Source of the DNA: Muscardinus avellanarius | Taxonomy: Eukaryota; Chordata; Mammalia; Rodentia; Gliridae | Direction: 5' to 3' | Assembly (NCBI GenBank): GCA_963383645.1 | Contig: OY726560.1 | Coordinates: forward strand, 154,348,488 to 154,412,487 | DNA: 64,000 bases | In this document: piece after piece, positions 45,190 through 56,540 of the stretch | How the letters are laid out: every line of letters starts with the position of its first letter | How positions within the stretch are numbered: position 1 is the stretch's first letter | Program-made: the position numbers and the translations under genes | The notes under the pieces: model-generated | What the model saw: the letters and a program-made list of their open reading frames with translations, nothing else | Database searches by the model: none | What the model was told of the DNA's origin: nothing

Positions 45190-45620
45190 CATAGGAAAGG
45201 ATAAATCTTAATATTTGTTTTAAGGGTCAATAATAGAGCATTTGCCAGCTACATAATCATTATTTACTTACAATTGCAGATTGCTTCATGAGGATAATGA
45301 CTCTTGGGTAATTGCTTTGTCATAGCACGATACCCATACACTTACAGCCAACCATGTGAGTTATGGCCTTTTAATCTCACAATTACAGAGCAGTGTGTGG
45401 CGACCAAAGAGGCTGAGATATAATTGCTAATTGCCAAACAGCGCACTGGGACTTTATTTCCCACCACGACAGTTTAACGGCAGATGCAAAGCCAGTCACA
45501 TCGTTTGGACGGGGTTTGCGTACATCCACAGATTGCTGAGTGACATTTTAGGTGCTGGAACAGGATGTCGCCCAACTTGAGATGCAAACTCATAAATTGC
45601 AAGATTTCCCTTCCTTTGTC
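45190..45620. promoter_or_regulatory. Candidate conserved non-coding block
   Basis: Repeat-free AT-leaning block. Words such as CATAATCATTATTTACTTAC (about 45252), GGGTAATTGCTTTG (about 45307) and ATAATTGCTAATTGCC (about 45420) are typical of homeodomain-type sites. No open frame of note. Confidence 0.35.
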
Positions 45621-45879
45621 GCCTCTAAGTCACAACCTCAGGTGGCAGGTAGAATGCTCCGTTGTGTTTCCTCTTGAGTGAGTGCCCGCTTCGACAGACC
45701 TCAGCAAAGGGTCAGTGTGGAGGTCACGCCTTCATGATGGGCATTGGGATCAATGCAGGAAAGGGATCATTGACTCACATTCAGGCCGACAGCTATCGAC
45801 TGAGCCCCTTGTTAAGAGGAGGCCTGCCCTGGAATGGGCTCTTGAGTGTGGACTTTGGTGCTCCCATCCTGAGCCCTGT

Positions 45880-46020
45880 GCCTTGGGCCTGGCCACTTCC
45901 CCTCTGTGAACTTTAGTTTCCCCATCTTCAAAATGTGAGCGATACTCCTGGAACCCTCCTTGGGATTGGCGTGAGCCAGGTTGAATGAGATGGCGCACTT
46001 GATCACTTCAGACAGTTGCC
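45880..46020 (+). repeat. MIR SINE
   Basis: TTGGGCCTGGCCACTTCCCC, TGAACTTTAGTTTCCCCATC and TTCAAAATGTGAGCGATACT match the MIR GTGACCTTGGGC..CTCAGTTTCCTCATCTGTAAAATGGGGATAA core. Confidence 0.75.
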
Positions 46021-46340
46021 ATTGGTGTCTCCCGGGTGGGACAGAGCCCACACTTCCTTCCCCTGTTTTCTGACACCAATGGTTCCTACAATATCACCCA
46101 TCTCACCAGAGCCCTCACACATGCCATATGCTGCTGATTGTCCATGAACTGGCCCTGTGAGATTACAGTGATCCTGTCTGGGTGGGGCTGGAGCTAAATC
46201 CTGATAAATACTTCCCCATGTTGCCGAATTCTCTGATGAGAGTCAGGCACCCACTTTACACCAGGATACTGTGCATCTGGGCTTCCCTGATGCTCATGGG
46301 AGACTCCCAGAAATACTGTTTCCTTTTAAAGACGAATGAA

Positions 46341-46531
46341 TGGGGCTGAGAGCAATAGCACACACCCGTAATCCCAGTACTGGGGAGTCTGAGACCAGAA
46401 GAACACAGCTTTGAAGCCAGCCTCAGCAACTTAGTGAGACTCCACTTCAAAATATAAAAATACTAAAAAGGACTGAGGGTGTAGTTTGAAGGTAGAATGC
46501 CTTTGGATTAAACTCCCAGTGCCAAAAATAA

Positions 46532-46570
<39 letters not shown>

Positions 46571-46572
46571 AT
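46341..46572 (+). repeat. Sciurid dimeric SINE with (AAAT)n tail
   Basis: GGGGCTGAGAGCAATAGCAC, GAAGCCAGCCTCAGCAACTT, ACTGAGGGTGTAGTTTGAAG and AACTCCCAGTGCC are followed from about 46525 by about twelve AAAT units. Confidence 0.95.
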
Positions 46573-46579
46573 TAATAGA

Positions 46580-47436
46580 CTAATGAATGGACTTAGCTCA
46601 TGGGGTTTTTGTGAAATTCCTTGTTTTCTAGCCTGGCTCTGCATGGCCACCAGCCCCAACCCACGGCATCACCCTCCGCACTCAGCCCCTGTCTTCCTCC
46701 TTCCTTCCACAGAAACACCCTTTTCTGTGCCAGAACTCACAGAAATTTCAGTGCCTACACAATCATTTTCTTTCATTTCACCAGCGCAGTGATGCGTAGC
46801 CTCCAATTTGCACAGATGGTCCACACAAACGTGAGCACCAGCCACTCAGTCAGCTCTGCACAAGTACCACCTTGACCCAGTGCTCAGAACTTGACCTTCT
46901 CAGTTCCTGCTCAGCCCAGGACGAGAACATCTCTGGAGAATGCTGGCACGCCTACATTCACCTGTCCAAAACCTTCAACTTGCCTTCCTCGTGGCCAGAA
47001 GGTAGATGGCGTCTCGATTCTTCTCTTAGGAACGATCCTGGGAAAACTTAAGGGTAATGGTATGGCAGAGTTGACATTTACATCAACGTTGAGTGGGCTG
47101 TTGGGTTTACCTGTAACCCTAGTCCCAGGAAGGTTTCTGATGGAAAGAAAAGAGAGACATGGGCAGCCACAGGAAAGGAGAAATGTGCCTTTGGTGGAGA
47201 AGGTGAGTGGGCTGGTTCTAGGTAAAGGCATTTTACAGTGTGCAGCGTGGGTCAGGATGTCTGTTTACGGGTCTGTCCATGTCCATTCTCACGGCTATCA
47301 GTAGAAGCACCTCCACAACTTTGCCCCTTTGAAGGTCTACGGGACACAAACTGCAGGACGAAGAAGCCGTGGACAGATGCACTCCACATGTTTGTCTTTT
47401 TAGCCTGAATGTGAGTTATTGGTTGCAGTCGGTTCA
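46580..47436. other. Unique sequence without a recognisable gene
   Basis: Mixed DNA. A 137-codon frame (46891-47304) has no domain and is overlapped by an opposite-strand frame. No repeat was recognised. Confidence 0.45.
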
Positions 47437-47439
47437 TCT

Positions 47440-47657
47440 TATTTACTTATTTACTTATTCATTTATACTCAGCATTGAACCCATGGTCATTCTACCTCTG
47501 AGCTACAACTCCAGCCCTTTTAGTTTTTTATTTTGAAATAAGGTCATGCTAAGTTGCTAAGGGTCTTACTAAGTTGCTGAGGCTGGCTCTGAACCCATGA
47601 CCCCCCTGTTTCAGCATCCAAAGTACTGGGTTACAGATGTGCACCACCACACCAGGC
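47440..47657 (-). repeat. Sciurid dimeric SINE with a TTAC-type tail
   Basis: A (TTAC/TTAT) tail at 47440-47463, then CAGCATTGAACCCATGGTCA, TACCTCTGAGCTACAACTCC, TTATTTTGAAATAAGGTCAT and TGTGCACCACCACACCAGGC: reverse complement of both halves. Confidence 0.94.
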
Positions 47658-48091
47658 TAGTAGATTCATCTTTGTAATGGCATCGAGGATAAATGCAGAT
47701 AAAATAAGCTTTCAAGGCCAAAATGTCTAAAGGGTGTCAATGCCCAATTTTGGTCCTGGGAGAATGAACAATTTTCTTTTTATGATAGGAACAAATTTTT
47801 AAAGGAACAAATTTTAAAAATTTGTACTCTAGAAATTTTGAACTTCCTTTCTAAGAGACTTTCAATTTCTAAGCAAGCTGGACTCACAGTTCATTCAGAA
47901 GTTTTATGCATTAAGGCTTGACCACCCTCTGGTCTTTGGGTTGGTGTGTCTGGTGAAGGGGACAGGGCTGGGAGAAGCACTTCTTCATCTCATAAAACTA
48001 GACTTATTCTGAGATTGGCAAGAGGACAGTTTTCTTGCAGTGTCATGGTGGGTATGTATGTAAAGGCACAAGATAGATGCTCAGGGAATAC

Positions 48092-48207
48092 CCCCCCCTC
48101 TCTCTCCCTCCCTCTCTTTTTCTCTATCTTTCTCATCTTTATCTCTATTTCTCTATCTCTCTTTATATCTATCTCTATCTCTCTCTTTCATTATATATAT
48201 ATATATA
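48092..48207. repeat. Pyrimidine-rich (CTCTAT)n then (TA)n
   Basis: C-run and CTCTCTCCCTC, then TCTATCTCTA-type repeats, ending in a TATATATA run at 48191-48207. Confidence 0.9.
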
Positions 48208-48480
48208 GTCACTGTGACCAAAATAACTGACAAGAACAACTTAGAGGGTAAAAGTTTATTTGGCTCGTTCATGGCTGGCTGGCTCCAAGGTGGACTCATC
48301 AGGCAAGCTGCTCAAGTCATGGTGGCCAGAAGCAGAGAGAGGGGGGAGGAAGCTGCCCAGGACATGCAGCCCCCAAGGCCACACCCCCACCAGCCCACCT
48401 CCTTCAGCCGGGCCCCATCTCTGCATCTCTTCCCTTTTCGGAGTACTTCCTTCAGAAGGTTGAGGTGCGGGGGAGGGAGG
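48208..48480 (+). repeat. Rodent-type interspersed repeat, probably LTR/MaLR-related
   Basis: GTCACTGTGACCAAAATAAC, GTAAAAGTTTATTTGGCTCG and ATGGCTGGCTGGCTCC recall a repeat common in rodent genomes, with CATGACCAAAAGCAACTT and GGGTTTATTTGGCT phrases. The family is uncertain. Confidence 0.4.
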
Positions 48481-50640
48481 GCTTTATGTGTAGACCTGGG
48501 TGATAGGAAAGCTTGAGTATGTTTCCAGTGACACTGAGCAGCGTTCTCGGCCTGTGGCCTGAGAGCACCCGCTGGTTGGAGGTGCCTGGGGAGCTTCTGT
48601 CAAATGCAGAGTTCTGAAACCCATGATAGGCCTTTGAGCCCAACCAGAGCCTGGAGCGAGCCCTGGGGACCTGCATGCTAACCAGCACCAGGCACGCCCA
48701 GCACTGTAGAGTGAGGCAGACAGGCGCCACCCTGCCCTCTTCCAGTGGAGGTTTTATTTTGTTCAGGTGCTTGTCACTCCAGACAAAGCTCAGGGCAAGT
48801 CCTGATTGGTCTAAACAGGTCAAGGAGCCCCCTCAAGCCCCTGCCAGTGGCTGGCTAATGAAGGGGACCAGTCTTGACCAATGGGGGAAGAGGACACCTG
48901 CTGGGTCCTCCTTCCTACACAATCATCATTGTAGCTTGGATGCTCATGTCCCCTGCAAGATTCTCAGGGAGACTAACGCTCCCAACACAGCAGTGAAAAA
49001 TGATGGGGCCGTAAAGAGGTGCTAAGGCCATGAGGGCTCCGTCCCCATGATGGAGAGATGCCCTCATAAAAGAGGCTCCACGTGCGGGCACCCCTTTTGG
49101 CCCTTCCTCTCTTCTGCCCTGTGAGGCAGTATTCGTCCCTCCAAAGGACACAGCCATGGTGCCATCCCGGAAGCAGAGAGCAGCTCTCACCCGACAACGG
49201 CCCCTGCCCGTGCATAACAACCCTCCCTCCCCAGGCTGCCTGTGGATCCAGCAGGACGACATAAAGTACCTTGGCCAAATCCTAGCAAAAGCTGGCAGCC
49301 ACCATTGCTGTCATGGTCTGCAGTCTTTTTATATGCCACAGAGCTCCGTGCGGCACGTTAAGGGGGCCCTGTCACCGGCTGCTGTTGTTAACACCATGAC
49401 TCTCCTGTTCGTGGGGGAGCGGAGGAGGGCGTCGGAATCCCTCTTTGACACCGCTTCTGTGGGCCCCTTCCAATTATTCAAATGCGTCACAGAGAGTCAC
49501 CCAGGAAGGGTGGCCAGTCTCCGCACTGTTTCAGTTTCCTCCCTTCTCTCACTTTGGGAAAATTTCTGAAAGCACGGGGATCTTATTTGGAGCCACGCCC
49601 TGAGCACAGCTGCTTTAGTGTCTTAGAGCTCGGGCCACTGCGAGGTCCCGGTTCTTCTCTAGTTGGACCCTCTCATCAGAGCCCACAGGTCTCTGTGCTC
49701 CTCTGTACCAGCTCGTCTTGTTCAAAGGTCGGCATTTTAAAGACTGACTAATAATGGCCTGATTCTCAGCCCCGGCCCAGAATGCCAGCGGGCGCGAGGC
49801 TGATACGCCTTTAATTCCACCTGGGTCTCCACTCCGCGCTTCAGATGAGAATTATGAGGCCGAGGGACAGCCTTGGGGATGGGCCACAGCATTCCCCGGG
49901 TGTCTCGTAATTAATGTGCTATAATTAACACCTCTGCTCTCCAGCCTGAGGGGAGATTCAAGTCCTGGTCCCATGGGGTGCATGCATCTCGCAGACCTCC
50001 AGTTCCCGGGAACAGCACCAGCCGTGCGTGGAGTCAAGGAGCCTCCCGCAGGCCTGGGCCCCAGGCTGCAAGGGGTTTGATTTAGCTGCACTCGGGTGCA
50101 AAGCCTCCTGGCCTTTGTGAACACCTTGCTCTCATGCACTCAATGCACCCCAACAAGAAGAGGACCCCAACCTCACTCCCAGCTCCAGGTCTGTGCTGTG
50201 AGTTGTAGTGGCAGGCAGCACCCAGCGGGAACTCAGAACCCAGGTCCTAGAATTCAATGAATGGAGATGCAGATGTGGCCTCCGTGGACTTCAGCGGTGT
50301 GATGGCGGGCAAAGCCCTTCACCTCTCTGAGCCTTGGCGTCCTCAGCTGGGAAGCACCCCTACCTTACCGAGTGGCCTTGTGGATCAAGTAAGAGACATC
50401 ACCTTGGGTGATTCTCAGCAAAGGCCAGCGACTGTGACAGCCACTGTCCTCTCCTCCTAACAGTGCACACCCCTCCTGCCCTTGCTGAGCTCGAGTCTTT
50501 GAAACTGCCCTGGCCCTTCTGCCTTCTCCTGACAAGCAGCGCCGATCTCCAGCCCTGTAGGAGCTGATGCGCATCTCTGCCTTATCCCCGTCCCTCAGCA
50601 CGGTGCTTAGAGCCAGAGAAGGGGAGGAAGAGAGGCAGGC
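48481..50640. other. Unique sequence with a MIR and a possible conserved patch
   Basis: No gene recognised. A repeat-free patch near 49740-49940 (ACTAATAATGGCC, GTAATTAATGTGCTATAATT) has the texture of conserved non-coding DNA. A MIR lies at about 50270-50440. Confidence 0.45.
50270..50440 (+). repeat. MIR SINE
   Basis: GGGCAAAGCCCTTCACCTCT, CTGAGCCTTGGCGTCCTCAG and GTGGATCAAGTAAGAGACAT follow the MIR order (GGGCAAGT..CTCTGAGCCTCAGTTTC..AGGATTAAATGAG). Confidence 0.7.
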
Positions 50641-50647
50641 AGGGTGG

Positions 50648-50748
50648 TGTAACACCCTATTTCAACATAAAAGATAGAGATGGGGGTGTAGCTCAGAGGT
50701 AGAATGCTCCATGGGTTCCACCCCCAATTTCGTGCACACACACACACA
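50648..50748 (+). repeat. SINE fragment (ID-like half) with a CA tail
   Basis: ATGGGGGTGTAGCTCAGAGG, TAGAATGCTCCATGGGTTCC and ACCCCCAATTT, then a short CA run. A partial linker precedes it. It abuts the next SINE head to tail. Confidence 0.88.
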
Positions 50749-50757
50749 AAAGAAAAA

Positions 50758-50965
50758 ACTGGGCGTAGTGATGCACACCTGTAATTCCAGTATATAGGAG
50801 GCTGAGACAGGAGGCTCACAGGTTTAAAGCCAGCCTCAGCAACTTAGAAAGGCTCTCAGCAACCTATAAGAGCCTGTTTGCAAATAAAAAACTAACATAA
50901 AATAGGCCTGAGGATGTACCTCACAGGCAGAATGCCCCTGGGTTCAATCCTGGCACCACCACAAT
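50758..50965 (+). repeat. Sciurid dimeric SINE, full length
   Basis: ACTGGGCGTAGTGATGCACA, AAAGCCAGCCTCAGCAACTT, GTTTGCAAATAAAAAACTAA, CCTGAGGATGTACCTCACAG and GGGTTCAATCCTGGCACCAC occur in order. Confidence 0.94.
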
Positions 50966-53604
50966 AGCAATGATAGTTAATAGCAATAATACGTTGTGTC
51001 GCTTCAGCCTCTAGGAGGTGTTCAGCGGATAGGGACGGAAGCGCAACCAAGCTTCTCAAACCTGAAACCACTCGAGTGTCTTCCGCATCTGGGAGGAAGG
51101 AGCCTTCCAACAGTAGGCGGGGTTTTGGATGGTAGAGAGAGGCTTGGCCAGCGGGTGGGCAAGGGAGGCAGGAGGCAGAAGGACAGCGAGCGAGCGTCTG
51201 CCAAACTGGAGTGAACTTCAGACAAGTCTGACCTTTTTCTGGGTCAGCAGTCTCAAGCTGTGTCCAAGCTCCGAAAAGACCCCAGGTTGTCCTCGCCAAT
51301 CAGCGGGGAAGCATGCCGGGCCACTGGGCCGCTGCCCAAGCTCTGGGGTCCGATGCTTGTTATGCGCCCGTTTTCTTGTCCGGGCTCGGAACGAAGCAAC
51401 CAGCTGCGACAGCTTCTTACAGATTCCATGGTGTTTTGTTTAAGGGGCAAGAAATGCAGCCGGATCTTCCAGCTGGCTTTCCTTGCTCTGTCAGCCACAA
51501 AATAAATTAGACGGGTCAAGCGTTGTAGATTTAATCTCACTGTGAACTGAAAACATAGTAGCTCTCCTTGCCATCGGAGAATCTGCGAGTGCTTGGTGAC
51601 CCCCCGGTGAACCGGAGGGGCCGGGGCGGCCGGCAGGTGCAGCTGGAGCCCGCTCAATGTGACATTCACCGCGAGCCTTTGTGCCCTCTGAGAACTGCTG
51701 GGTAGCGTTTGGAACTGAATACTCCAGGGCTTTCCCTCGCCGTCTCACAATTACCTGTGCAAGGTAGAAAAAGGGAGGAATTGAGAGAGACAAGAGGAGG
51801 AGGGGGAGGAGGGAGAGAAGGAGAAAGAGGGAGAGTGGACCAGGGAGAAGTAGCAGGCTCCCCGGTGGTGCCATGGGGGATCCAGTTCAGGGCAGATTGG
51901 CATGGGAGCCCTCGGGGAGAGAGAAGCGATAGAAACAGTATTTGACGGCAGTGCGTCTATTTTTCAGCAACGTGGAAGCATTACGACCCAGTGGTTGGTG
52001 TGTGGGGGTAGGGAGAGAGGCTGCAGATGTGGGGAATCTTGGGGTGGCGTGGGGCTTAACTGGCAGAGACCCGGGGAGTTCAGTGGACTGAAGTACCTGC
52101 GGCTGTCCACCACTCCCAGGGTGGATTAGCTGCAGTGATACAGTGTGCCTGGTGTGGCAGGGAGGCACCAACACTTGGAGCCCAGCCTCCATCAGTTCTT
52201 CCTCTGGGATAAAGCCTGGGCAGGGGCTATGGCTCCCTCTCCACCCTCCACAGACACGGTGCAAGTGACTTTTGGAAGATGCCCCACTCCAGGCTGCCCT
52301 GGGCTCTGGCATCGCATGAGGCTGGCATTTGGAAAGGTTGCTGGGAAATTCAGAATACAGTTATGCGCTGGCTCACGCCTGGTTCTAATTCTGGTCAGGT
52401 ATGTCTCTTCAAGGGGGCAGGGAGACTGAGGGAAAGGAAGGCCTGCTCAGACCAGAGACAAGGCCAGCAGAGCAGGCGGAGGCTCAGGGTTTGCAGGCGT
52501 CCTGGGGTAGAGGGAGGATTTGAGAGCCTACTAGGCGCCTGAGGGAAGGCCTAACCCCCCCACCCCCCCCCCCGCCCGTGGGGCTTCTACTCCTCTCCTG
52601 GCTTCACAGCGACACCTCAGCAGGGCTAGGGGCTGGTACCTGTGCATCGTAGCGTCTGAGGTCCCACTGTTAGCAGGAGGCTTCGCAGCCAGGGAGAAGA
52701 GCCAGGGAAGCAGGCCTTATTTGTGTGTTATCTCTATATGAACTCAGGCCCGGGGCCTAATTTGTGGTCTTTGGGGAGACAAAGAGCCCTGCCTTTAAAG
52801 GATTTCCCAGCAGGACTGAGGAAGCAGCCTTCTGTACCCCAGCACAGCAGGCTCCACTGCCAGCTGTGTAAGCACAGAGGGAAGGACGGGAGCAGGGTCC
52901 AATCTAGGGCAAGAGGAGACCTCTTCGGGGGAGCAAGGACAAAACCTAATTCGAGGAAAGCTTGACCCTCTTCTAGTGCCAGGTGCTGTGCTGGGTCCGG
53001 TGTCCTCAGCCTGATCGGACCTGCTGTGGTCTTATCGTGCTTCTGGGTAGTTAGTGATGCTGCTGACCTTGGAAGGTTTCTATAAACCCACTGGGCCCCC
53101 TTCCAGCCAGAGGCCAGCAAGGGAGGGCGAGTGGGGTAGAGGTGGGCAGCCTACTGCTCCCGTCACTCAGCCCCCATTTGTGACCCCTCTCAGTCCCTGT
53201 GCAGAGGGACCCTGGCCTGGGAGCCCTAGCACCATCCTGTGTGTTCCGAGCAAACCCCTTCTATCATCAGAGCCAGTTTCCCTCCAGGGCCATGACTCAG
53301 AGCCCTCTCTGGGCTTCCACCCCATCAACTGAGCAAGTTTGAATTCCGTGGTTCCTGGGCCAGTGCGGCATCTCTCAACCCCATCTCTCAAGTCCCTGTG
53401 GAGACTGGATAGCTCTATCATCCGGAAGCAGCCCTTAAGCCCTCCATCCTGAATCCAAGTGGGGCAGCGAGACTGGAGGCGCCTGCATGGGTTTCTTTTC
53501 TGTGCCGTCGCCAGAGCACTGTGCAGATTTATTTTCCTACGACCTCTCCACGCTCAGATTCAGAATGGCAGTGATGGAAAACTCCAACCTGGGAAGAATG
53601 ATGG
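50966..53604. other. Unique sequence without a recognisable gene
   Basis: Mixed GC-rich DNA. It includes a purine tract at 51766-51838 and a C-run at 52555-52575. Open frames up to 141 codons lie on both strands without domains. About 51430-51560 has a quieter texture (AAATAAATTAGACGGG) that could be conserved non-coding DNA. Confidence 0.45.
51766..51838. repeat. Purine-rich (GGA/GA) tract
   Basis: About 70 bp of nearly all-purine + strand. The Leu/Ser-rich minus frame across it is an artefact. Confidence 0.88.
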
Positions 53605-53972
53605 CTGCTATAGTTTGGATCTGAAACAGCCCCAAGAGGCCAAAGTGTCAACGGCTTGGTCCATGGCCCATGGTGCCATTAGGAGGTGCTGGAGCTGCCT
53701 AGGGTGAGGGCCTAGTGAAGAAAGTCCAGTCACTGGGGTATGCCTGCGAATGGGGATACTGAGGCTCGGTCCTCTTCCTGTTTCTCTCTGTGCTTCTTGA
53801 CCACCGTGAGGCGAATAGGCTTCCTCCGCCACAAGCTCCCGCCATGATGTTCTGGGCTGTCATAGGCCCACGTGGACTGAAACCTCTGAGACACTAGAAA
53901 AAATAAGCTTTTCCTCCTTTTGAGCCGATTATCTCAGGTTTTTGTCACAGTGATGCACAGCTGACTAGCACA
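53605..53972 (+). mobile_element. ERVL-MaLR-type solo LTR
   Basis: Starts TGCTATAGTTTGGATCTGAA and ends CAGCTGACTAGCACA, matching the TGATATGGTTTGG...ACTAATACA layout of MST/MLT-type MaLR LTRs. Internal phrases are CTTGGTCCATGGCCCATGGT, GCCATGATGTTCTGGGCTGT, TGGACTGAAACCTCTGAGAC and CTCAGGTTTTTGTCACAGTG. It is 368 bp long. No clean 5-bp duplication remains (ATGGC against GTGGG). The internal retroviral part is absent. Confidence 0.75.
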
Positions 53973-54994
53973 GTGGGCTGGAGCGGGCCGTCACGCAAGG
54001 CGCTGAGTGATTTTTGTCTCTTCCTTGGCCAGCTGCTGAGACGCACGCTCAAAGCTTCTCTGGACAGAGTGAAGGCTTTGTCACTCCTTTTCACTGACAG
54101 AATTTCTGGGGTTGTACTTCTTTCTGGGTGGGCTTAGGAGCTAGAAGTAAGTGCTGGTAGATAGGTAGGTGCTCAGTAAATATTTGTTGGTGACAAATGT
54201 CACGACACTCTTTGTCCTCATTGCCCCTCAGTGGCGAGGCCGGCAAGCTCTTTCCTGGTTTAAGGCAACTGAACGTTTGCCAGGCACAGGTGGACTTTCA
54301 CTTCATGTTTTCTGGGCTTCTCCTGGCTCTGGACACTGAAGGTCTAGCCAGATCTTTTTAGGTACTGCCTGAGCCACAGGAACACACTGGCCTTCTTGAG
54401 AAGCAGCTGATTTGAATGGGATCCCCAAGGTCTCATGGGTAGAGTTTCCACAGTGCAATTCCATCATCGTTACTACATCTGCCTTGCACCTTCTGTCACT
54501 CAAGAATAGTGGAAATCATTGGTTTGTGTAGCCCTGGTTTTCTCTGGCCACAGACAACACCAGTATGATGTGGCGCTGTGATCGGCACACAGAAGAAGTT
54601 AGGAAGACCTGCTCTGGAGGCCCATGGAGGGGAAGAGCCTTCCCAGAGGAGGCATCGGAAGAGTCCTCAAGGTGGACTTGAGAACCTTTACCAGACAGGT
54701 GCAGGTAGGCAGGAAGGACGTAGATGAGAGCAGGGGTATCAATGGAGCCTCTGTGGATCCACTTGGGTGCAGGGCCACAGGTGTGAAAAAATGTCCCAGT
54801 GATCATCATGGTGCTGCCGTGTGGCACACTGAGAGGCACAGAATGAATAACACAGGACACTGAGGTAAGGAGGATGGGATGGGGTCTGGTGGAAGAACTG
54901 GCGGCCTCAGTGTCAGGGCCAGAAGTTGACCTCTCCCGATTCTCTTGGTAGCAGGAAGCCAGCCACAATTTCTGAGGCTGATCAGCAACAGCTG
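53973..54994. other. Unique sequence without a recognisable gene
   Basis: Mixed DNA. A MIR-like end (GTAGGTGCTCAGTAAATATT) is present near 54165-54187. The 150-codon minus frame at 54516-54968 shows no domain. Confidence 0.45.
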
Positions 54995-56540
54995 CTCCTA
55001 GTAAATCTTCCTCAGGAAAACCCCAAAGTCACAACAAACTAAAATGAGAATTAATATGTGAGAATGCATTAAACTTAAGAGCTTCTGTGCAGCAAAGGAA
55101 ACTATCGCGAGCCTCAAGAGAAAGCCAACAGAATGGGAGATGGTTGCCAGCTCCTCCTCTGATAGAGGACTGTTACCTAGAATATGCAAAGGGCTCAAGA
55201 AACTTACTGCAAAAACCCCAAATAACCCAATTAAGAATGGGCAAGTGAATTAAATAGACACTTCACAAAAGAGAAAAAAACAAATGACCAATAAATATAT
55301 GAAAAAGCGTTTGACATCATTAGTAACTAGAGAGATACAAATCAAAACTGCTCTGATATTTCACCTAGCCCCAATTAGAATGGCAATCAAATAATAATAA
55401 ATAAAACAAATAACAATAAATGCTGGTGAGAATGTGGAGAAGCAGGAACTCTGATACATTGTTGGTGGGATTACAAATGAGTGCAATTACTTTGGGAAAC
55501 ATTTCAGAAAAGTGAGAATGAATCTAGACTCAGTTATACCACTCCTGGTTATCTACCCAAAATTGAAACTAAGCTACTATAGCAGTGCATGCATATCTAT
55601 GTCTGTAGCTGCACAATTAATAATTGCAACACTATGGAGCCAGCCTAGGTATCCATCAATAGATGAATGGATTGCAAAATTATGGAATATATACACAATG
55701 GGATTCTGCTCAGCCACAAGGAAGAACAAAATTATGTCATTTGCAGGGAAATGTTTGGAACTGGAGAATATTATGCTAAGTGAGATTAGTCAGCCACAAA
55801 TAAATGAAAGGTTGGATGTCCTCCCTCATATGTGGAAGCTAGGGAGAAAGTGGGACACAGGAGGGACTCCAAAAACAGGAGGAAAAACCTCAGCGGAGAG
55901 AAGGAGGGGCCCTAACAGAGGGAGGTGGGGGAGATTGAAAGAGGGTAACCCCTCAGTGTAAAGATTTGAGAGGTTTGGGGAGATTACAAAGCAGGCAAAT
56001 AGCCAGCAAGGTAGCAGAATCTACTTTTAATCAGAAGAATCACCTCAGTACCTTCAGGGTTCGGGGTTCAGGCCGAGGTCAGCGGGTCAGGGGAAGGGAC
56101 CTATGAGCCATCCGCCTGGGGTCACGAGTAGTCAGGATCCGCCCGCTGAGTCCCCCATGTGGTGGGGGCAGAAATGATCCTGCTTTTAAGCCGGTATTTT
56201 GGGGGGTGGGACTAAGTGTGGGAACTCGGATTCTCTCGTGACACCTGTAATCTCATGATCTCAAGTATGTCTCGGGGAGTTTGGAGTCTCGAGGCACTTG
56301 GACTCTCGTGATATCTTTGCTTCCAGTGTTCTGCCTCCTGTCCCTGCAGTGGTCACTTCCGGAGGACACAACCAATCACTCAGTGGACATGATGTACACA
56401 CGCAAATGTACCAATGCCAATCACAGTGTCATGCAGGAAGAGGGGGAGCGGGAGGCTCGCCAGTGCCGTGTACACGTGAGCATTACCACTCTGAACTCCA
56501 TCGTGATGACAAGGCACCAATAAAACAAACAATCAAAAGA
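54995..56540 (+). mobile_element. L1 LINE 3' end (ORF2 C-terminal part and 3'UTR), split by an LTR
   Basis: Sense-strand L1 phrases in order: AAGAGCTTCTGTGCAGCAAA, ACAGAATGGGAGATGGTTGC, CAATTAAGAATGGGCAAGTG, TGCTGGTGAGAATGTGGAGA, GGTATCCATCAATAGATGAA, ATTCTGCTCAGCCACAAGGA and TAAGTGAGATTAGTCAGCCA. The reading frame is broken; only a 149-codon stretch (55512-55961) stays open. The 3'UTR continues after the LTR at 56379 and ends at AGGCACCAATAAAACAAAC. It is 5'-truncated at about 54995. Confidence 0.88.
55957..56378 (-). mobile_element. Solo LTR inserted in the L1 3'UTR
   Basis: A 422-bp unit with TG...CA termini is flanked by CTCAG on both sides (55952-55956 and 56379-56383), a 5-bp target duplication. 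On the minus strand it reads as an LTR: an inverted CCAAT near the U3 start (TGATTGGTTG), a TATA-like TTAAAA (56184-56189), an ATTAAA polyadenylation signal (56026-56031), and a short U5. No internal retroviral sequence is adjacent. The family was not assigned. It is younger than the L1 it interrupts. Confidence 0.72.

Noticed and set aside
48208..48516. 100-codon plus frame after the TA repeat
   Set aside because: It overlaps a probable interspersed repeat and has no domain.
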